Below, in pieces: positions 8,240 through 14,717 of a DNA stretch of 14,717 bases. The translations under genes were made by a program, and so were the position numbers. Origin of the DNA: Myxococcales bacterium. Its GTDB lineage: Bacteria; Myxococcota; Bradymonadia; UBA7976; UBA1532. Position 1 is the stretch's first letter. Every line of letters starts with the position of its first letter. The stretch spans positions 1-14,717 of the forward strand of contig JAGQJJ010000026.1 in assembly GCA_020430675.1 (NCBI GenBank), in the 5' to 3' direction. The notes beneath the pieces are model-generated. The model did no database searches and was not told the DNA's origin. It was given only the letters and a program-made list of their open reading frames with translations.

Positions 8240-8306
8240 CTTGACACTTCCTTTACATGAATTCTACGGTTGAGATCGCGTGGGGATTATCGGCTGAGGT
8301 GTCAAG
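8240..8306. repeat. Inverted repeat spanning promoter and ribosome binding site
   Basis: CTTGACACTTC at 8240-8250 and GAGGTGTCAAG at 8296-8306 are reverse complements at 10 of 11 positions, with the outer eight bases perfect. The left arm contains the -35 hexamer. The right arm contains the only purine-rich ribosome-binding candidate (GAGG, 8296-8299) of the downstream gene. It could be a two-site operator for a looping repressor, or an RNA stem that hides the ribosome site in any transcript starting further upstream. Confidence 0.55.
8241..8270 (+). promoter_or_regulatory. Sigma70-like promoter for the export operon
   Basis: A perfect -35 hexamer TTGACA (8241-8246) is followed after 18 bases by TACGGT (8265-8270), which keeps the T, A and final T most conserved in -10 elements. 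It sits in an AT-rich pocket in otherwise GC-rich DNA, and transcription would start near 8277, about 35 bases before the ATG at 8312. The -35 lies inside the left arm of an inverted repeat, so binding there could block the polymerase. Confidence 0.5.
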
Positions 8307-8311
8307 CAGAA

Positions 8312-9061
8312 ATGGTGCGCGCCGCGACCATATGCAGGGTCTTCCTCGCCCTCTCTTGCTTCAGCATTTCTCCTGCGTTTGCCCTCCGTTACGTCAAGAC
8401 CAACCTCCCGGGCCTCATCGACCGCGCCGCGTTTGTTTTTGAGGGCGAAGTCGCCGCCGTCGACATCGGCGCGGGCGACAAGGAGCCCCGTACGCGAGTC
8501 ACGGTGCGCGTCGAGCGCGTGCTGGCGGGCGACGCGCCGCCGAGCATGCTCGAATTCATGCTGCCGATGGGCCTGATGGCCGATGGCACGCTGCTCGACA
8601 TCGCCGAGGCGCCTCGTTTTGCGGCGGGCGAGCGCTACCTCGTCTTCTACAAGCGCGGCGACTGGAACATCTCGCCGGTGGTCAACTGGGACCAGGGGTA
8701 CTACCGCCTGGTCCAGGTTGGCGCGCAGACGTACTTCACCTCGTCGGGCGGCCATTGCGTCACCGGGGTGAGCACCGATGGCTTCTCGCTCGGCGGCCAG
8801 ATCACCCAGCCCGTGCAGCCGCCCGGTTTTGGCGAGGTGCATGACGAGGGGCTGCACACGGCGTTCTCGACGGCGAGCTGCCTGCCCGCCGACGCGGTGC
8901 GGGCCGCGCTTGCTCGCCAGCTCGACGCCCACCCGGTGGCCAACGGCGCACCGTTCCAGCAGGCGCCGGCCTCCAACATCCTGTTCCGCCGGCTGCGCCC
9001 CGAAGCCGCCACCGATGTCTGCACCGATCTGGCCTCGTGCGGGCCCGGAGACTACCGGTGA
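8312..9061 (+). CDS. Secreted protein with an OB/NTR-like beta-rich domain, partner of the matrixin
   Basis: The ATG at 8312 gives 249 residues with a clear Sec signal peptide: MVRAATICR, hydrophobic VFLALSCFSIS, then AFA with probable cleavage after residue 24. The in-frame TTG at 8270 would bury this signal behind 14 polar residues and is rejected. GAGG at 8296-8299 is a slightly distant ribosome site (12 bases). The mature part begins with the pattern AFVFEGEVAAVD ... VTVRVERVLAGD ... FAAGERYLVFYKRG (about 40-116). I associate this with exported bacterial proteins that often sit beside matrixin-type proteases and have an OB/NTR-like beta core; this assignment is from pattern memory only. 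Cysteines at 149, 190, 237 and 243 could form disulfides. The stop overlaps the protease start, so a role in protease export, folding or inhibition is plausible but unproven. Confidence 0.75.
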   Translation: MVRAATICRVFLALSCFSISPAFALRYVKTNLPGLIDRAAFVFEGEVAAVDIGAGDKEPRTRVTVRVERVLAGDAPPSMLEFMLPMGLMADGTLLDIAEAPRFAAGERYLVFYKRGDWNISPVVNWDQGYYRLVQVGAQTYFTSSGGHCVTGVSTDGFSLGGQITQPVQPPGFGEVHDEGLHTAFSTASCLPADAVRAALARQLDAHPVANGAPFQQAPASNILFRRLRPEAATDVCTDLASCGPGDYR

Positions 9062-10119
9062 AGCGCGCGGTGGCCGTCCTGGCCGCCGTCATGGCGGTGC
9101 CCGTCGCGGCGCATGCCTATCGTTACACCACCTGCAATGGCAACGCCTACCGCTGGGCCGATGGCGACATCGACCTGCGGCTGATGACCTGCTCGGCGCC
9201 GGCGCCCAGCGCCAAATACGACGACGCGGTGTACGGCTTCGAGGAGTGGAACAACGCGGGCGGCCTGCCCGATGTGGTGCGCGCCCGCGATGGCGATCCC
9301 AACCAGTGCGTGGTGCAGACGGGCAATCACATCAGCGAGGTCGGCTTTGTCGACGGCGACGTCATCGATGGCGCGTTGGGGCTGACGCTGCGCCGCTTCT
9401 CGGGCGGGTGCTGGTCGTGGTCGGGGCGCATCGATCTCATCGAGGCCGATGTCTTCATCAACGGCACCACGCCGCTCGAAGAGGGCAACCCGGCCGAGTG
9501 CAATGACAAGCGGCTGGGCCAGCGCACGACCATCCTGCACGAGCTGGGGCACGCGATCGGGCTCAACCACGAAGACGATGCCATGGCGCTGATGCTGAGC
9601 ACCGATGGCGAGGGCAAGTACTGCGGCGCCCGCATGGTTGAACCCCACCCCGACGATGTGGGCGGCGCGCGGCGTTTGTATGGCACCGACGGAGAGAGCC
9701 GCGATCTGGCGGCGAGCGAGTTCCGTCTGGTGGCGCCCGACTCGGTGCAGCTCAACTCGGCCCCCGAGCGCGTCGATCGGTGTCCGGGCGAGATCCATCG
9801 CGTGAAATGGTCGGTGGCCAACCTGGGCACGCGCGATGAGACCTACAATGTGCGTTGGTATCTCTCCACCAACCGCACCATCACCGAGTTCGACCGCGCG
9901 ATCGGCACGAATATCAACGCCGTGCAGGTCACCGGTGCCTTCAGCACCTGGGAGCGCACCGTCCGCATTCCGTGGGACATGGAACCGGGCGAGTACTTCG
10001 TCGGGCATCTCGTCGATTACGACCAGCGCATCTGGGAGCGACGAGGCAGTAATAACTACACCTATATGGCGACTCGCATTAGAGTCCTGCCATCCGATGA
10101 CAGGAGGTGTCAGCGATGA
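9058..10119 (+). CDS. Secreted matrixin-type (M10-like) zinc metalloprotease with CARDB-like tail
   Basis: The start chosen is GTG at 9058, whose last two bases begin the TGA stop of the upstream gene; GGAG at 9047-9050 sits seven bases before it. An in-frame GTG at 9037 is less likely because it has no such spacing. The 353-residue product begins with a signal peptide (MKRAVAVLAAVMAVPVAAHA, cleavage near residue 20). The catalytic site is HELGHAIGLNH (161-171), the HExxHxxGxxH zinc motif of metzincins, with a Met-turn in DDAMALMLS (M179). FEEWNNAGG (61-69), IEADVFIN (128-135) and DDVGGARRLYG (199-209) match bacterial matrixin landmarks. Residues about 240-345 (VKWSVANLGTRDE ... MEPGEYFVGHLVDYD ... 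SNNY) resemble a CARDB adhesion-like domain. No pro-domain cysteine switch is evident. Substrate unknown. Confidence 0.9.
   Translation: MKRAVAVLAAVMAVPVAAHAYRYTTCNGNAYRWADGDIDLRLMTCSAPAPSAKYDDAVYGFEEWNNAGGLPDVVRARDGDPNQCVVQTGNHISEVGFVDGDVIDGALGLTLRRFSGGCWSWSGRIDLIEADVFINGTTPLEEGNPAECNDKRLGQRTTILHELGHAIGLNHEDDAMALMLSTDGEGKYCGARMVEPHPDDVGGARRLYGTDGESRDLAASEFRLVAPDSVQLNSAPERVDRCPGEIHRVKWSVANLGTRDETYNVRWYLSTNRTITEFDRAIGTNINAVQVTGAFSTWERTVRIPWDMEPGEYFVGHLVDYDQRIWERRGSNNYTYMATRIRVLPSDDRRCQR
10102..10107 (+). promoter_or_regulatory. Ribosome binding site that decides the lipoprotein start
   Basis: AGGAGG at 10102-10107 is an ideal Shine-Dalgarno eight bases before ATG 10116. It overlaps the in-frame GTG at 10107, which therefore cannot be the start. 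It lies inside the protease gene, and its first three bases belong to a hairpin with arms CCTGCCAT (10086-10093) and ATGACAGG (10097-10104). Confidence 0.75.
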
Positions 10120-10763
10120 TCCTGCGCACCGCCCTCTTGCTGACCGCAGCCCTTGGCGCAATTGCGTGTTCAGCCGAAGAGGATGACCCCGCGACCTCCG
10201 ATCGACAGCCCCCGACCGCGAGCATGAGCCTCAGCATCGATGGCTTCGGCGACTTCAAAGGCACCGCACTTTATGACGTTTCGGAGCCGGCCGCCGATTA
10301 CAAGCCGCAGGCGGCGCTGGTGCTCACCGGGCGCAGCACCGACCAGGTCGATGCGGTCACGCTGACGCTCAATCAGTCCCAGATTGGTGAGATCAGCGAC
10401 CATTACGTCTTCGCCGACGACACCAAGGACAACCCGCTCTACCTGCAATACAAGGGCGATGACTACATCGCCGAGCGCGGTGAGGTGCGGCTGGTGACCG
10501 ACGAAGAGGGGGGCCGGTTGGAAGGCACCTTCGAGCTGACGGCCGTCGGCCTGGAGCGCAGCGAGATGCAGGCCAAGCTCATCGGTCGCTTTGCCATCAG
10601 CGGCGTCGTGCTCGGCTGCTCGCGGCTGGTGGAGGGCTCGGCCAATGGCAGCACGGCCGGTCAGGCCGTGGACGGCGATGGCCTGCTCTGGCAGCCCGAT
10701 GTGAACCTCGACTCCGCCTTCTGCACGCAGGTCAAGGAGCAGCTCAGCGCGCTGGGCTTCTGA
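10116..10763 (+). CDS. Uncharacterised lipoprotein, third gene of the export operon
   Basis: ATG at 10116 overlaps the protease stop as ATGA, indicating translational coupling. The 215-residue protein starts MILRTALLLTAALGAIAC with the lipidation Cys at 18; Ala at -3 is slightly unusual but allowed. An acidic linker EEDDPATSD follows, consistent with an outer-membrane-anchored lipoprotein. The rest alternates short hydrophobic strands and turns. SMSLSIDGFGDFKGTA and the stretch GEVRLVTDEEGGRLEGTFELTA ... LIGRFAIS are typical of beta-rich lipoproteins in which a strand pair ends in GTFxxxA. Two cysteines near the C-terminal region (in VLGCSRLV and SAFCTQV) may pair. I do not recognise a named family. 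Co-translation with a secreted protease and a secreted beta-rich protein suggests a shared envelope or extracellular role. Confidence 0.8.
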   Translation: MILRTALLLTAALGAIACSAEEDDPATSDRQPPTASMSLSIDGFGDFKGTALYDVSEPAADYKPQAALVLTGRSTDQVDAVTLTLNQSQIGEISDHYVFADDTKDNPLYLQYKGDDYIAERGEVRLVTDEEGGRLEGTFELTAVGLERSEMQAKLIGRFAISGVVLGCSRLVEGSANGSTAGQAVDGDGLLWQPDVNLDSAFCTQVKEQLSALGF

Positions 10764-10868
10764 CCGCACCTCGCCCTGGGGCGCCGCCTTCCGCGCGCCC
10801 TCTTCCTGATGTCCTGCTGATTCGCGCCTTGAACCAACGCCGCGGTGCGTGCGGCATCGGGTGAAGCG

Positions 10869-10889
10869 GCGCCCGATCGCTTCGGGCGC
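10869..10889. terminator. Hairpin between convergent operons, possible terminator without a U-tract
   Basis: GCGCCCGA (10869-10876) and TCGGGCGC (10882-10889) form a perfect eight-base stem with a five-base loop. It lies five bases beyond the stop of the minus-strand thiolase gene and about 105 bases past the plus-strand lipoprotein gene. No run of T follows on either strand, so a classical intrinsic terminator is not supported. Confidence 0.3.
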
Positions 10890-10894
10890 TGCGA

Positions 10895-12175
<1,281 letters not shown>

Positions 12176-12183
12176 GATGCGCC

Positions 12184-14157
<1,974 letters not shown>

Positions 14158-14191
14158 GAGCCGGTCTCCTCGAAGTGCAAGGTCTGCGGGC

Positions 14192-14212
14192 CCCGATCAA
14201 CCACAAATCGGG
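14192..14212. promoter_or_regulatory. Palindrome upstream of the beta-oxidation operon
   Basis: CCCGAT (14192-14197) and ATCGGG (14207-14212) form a perfect inverted repeat around nine AT-rich bases. It lies 35 bases before the fusion gene start, in the 76-base gap after the upstream gene. It could be an operator for a fatty-acid-responsive regulator or a weak hairpin closing the upstream transcript; there is no T-run after it. Confidence 0.35.
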
Positions 14213-14233
14213 CGCGGCGACAACCCGCAGCGG

Positions 14234-14717
14234 TCAAGTGGGATCGATGGTGGCGCTCAACAGATAGCGGCCGATGATGCTCAGCGCCCGCGCGTCGGTC
14301 AGCAGCGCGCGATGGTCGGGCGGCTCGGACAGCGATGACAGCACCATCAGCGCCGAGCCGGTATGTGGGCCCTCGATGACCGGCACGCCCCACGGCAGGA
14401 AGCGCGAGCCTTCGATGATGGGCAGCTGCGCGGTGCGGGCGAGGAACCACGTCGTGTCGTTGGGCACCCGCCGGTCATTGGGGATGGTCAACAGCAGCAC
14501 CGGGCGCGCCGGGTTGGCGCCGAAGCCGTCGGTGGCGGCGTCGATCCAGAGGCCGGCGTCGATCGGATCCCAGATGTGCTGAGCGAGCAGCAAGAGCAGG
14601 CGGCGGTCATGCGGCTCGGGGTAGCGCGCTTCGATGACCGGCATCGAGGTCGCGAAGTCGGCGCCGCGGGCGAAGATGTCGGCCAGGCCGCCGCCAGCGC
14701 CGATGAGCACGCCGCCG
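14234..14717 (-). CDS. C-terminal part of an unrecognised protein, possibly alpha/beta-hydrolase-like (start outside window)
   Basis: The frame is open to the window end, with the stop at 14234; about 160 C-terminal residues are visible. The GTG at 14708-14710 (minus) is internal, as Gly-Gly codons precede it in frame. Visible features are a glycine-rich start (VLIGAGGGLADIF), a buried helix (RRLLLLLAQHIWDPID), and PVLLLTIPNDRRVPNDTTWFLARTAQLP. That last stretch resembles the region around the acid residue in some large exported hydrolase-like proteins, where a strand is followed by GDxxVPN and a helix. No nucleophile motif or catalytic His can be confirmed in the fragment. It ends 76 bases upstream of the beta-oxidation operon on the same strand; whether it is co-transcribed is unknown. 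Function should be treated as unknown. Confidence 0.6.
   Translation of the reverse strand, partial: GGVLIGAGGGLADIFARGADFATSMPVIEARYPEPHDRRLLLLLAQHIWDPIDAGLWIDAATDGFGANPARPVLLLTIPNDRRVPNDTTWFLARTAQLPIIEGSRFLPWGVPVIEGPHTGSALMVLSSLSEPPDHRALLTDARALSIIGRYLLSATIDPT

Larger units (their letters stand above)
7953..8311. other. Divergent intergenic region between adk and the export operon
   Basis: This 359-base region holds the adk ribosome binding site at its left end and the promoter and inverted repeat of the export operon at its right end. The middle (about 7975-8230) is very GC-rich and I see no convincing gene. The self-complementary octamer GGGCGCCC lies at 8223-8230, just upstream of the promoter-like element. 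From about 8231 to 8315 the base composition turns notably AT-rich compared with the rest of the window. I could not pick out a clear adk promoter. Confidence 0.6.

Noticed and set aside
7305..8273. A 322-codon plus-strand open frame running antisense across adk
   Set aside because: Adk on the other strand has full catalytic motifs and a good ribosome site. The antisense product is low-complexity Arg/Ala/Gly-rich sequence with no recognisable domain, as expected of a shadow in GC-rich DNA.
8285..8305. Minus-strand TTGACA (8300-8305) and GATAAT (8285-8290) as a leftward promoter toward adk
   Set aside because: The spacing between the two hexamers is nine bases, far from 16-18, and no better -35 lies at the right distance. 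The TTGACA is explained by the inverted repeat.

Overview
This is a high-GC (about 70% by eye) bacterial chromosome segment, densely coding on both strands. Several features point to a deltaproteobacterial-type lineage, with Myxococcota or Bradymonadota the best guess: Asp/Glu- and Ala-rich proteins, lipoproteins with cysteine-rich modules and putative Ig-like domains, an exported matrixin-type protease, and a FadN-order beta-oxidation fusion next to a thiolase. This placement is inferred from protein style; there is no rRNA or other phylogenetic marker. I see no mobile element, CRISPR array, tRNA or phage gene.

Layout. (1) 1-1544 (+) is the 3' part of a gene encoding four tandem modules, each with an Asp-rich loop ending in Cys. 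(2) 1607-7289 (+) is a run of four genes: a NahK-like sugar 1-kinase, an alpha-phosphohexomutase, a lipoprotein with tandem six-cysteine modules and Ig-like domains, and a DUF1015-family protein. (3) 7311-7952 (-) is adenylate kinase, converging on that run. (4) 7953-8311 is the only gene-free stretch over 300 bases; its right end is AT-rich and carries a promoter-like element inside a long inverted repeat. (5) 8312-10763 (+) is a three-gene export operon with overlapping stop/start codons: a secreted beta-rich protein, a secreted matrixin-type metalloprotease with a CARDB-like tail, and a lipoprotein. (6) 10895-14157 (-) is a two-gene beta-oxidation operon: a 3-hydroxyacyl-CoA dehydrogenase/enoyl-CoA hydratase fusion followed by a thiolase. 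(7) 14234 to the window end (-) is the C-terminal part of an unrecognised protein.

How the genes may work together. The kinase and mutase form a plausible free-hexose to hexose-1-phosphate to hexose-6-phosphate route. The fusion protein and thiolase cover hydration, oxidation and thiolysis of acyl-CoAs, but the dehydrogenase half has unusual active-site motifs. The secreted protein, protease and lipoprotein look co-translated and all go to the envelope or outside; this cassette and its inverted-repeat control region are the best candidates for an undescribed system. All functional links are inferences from sequence and context.
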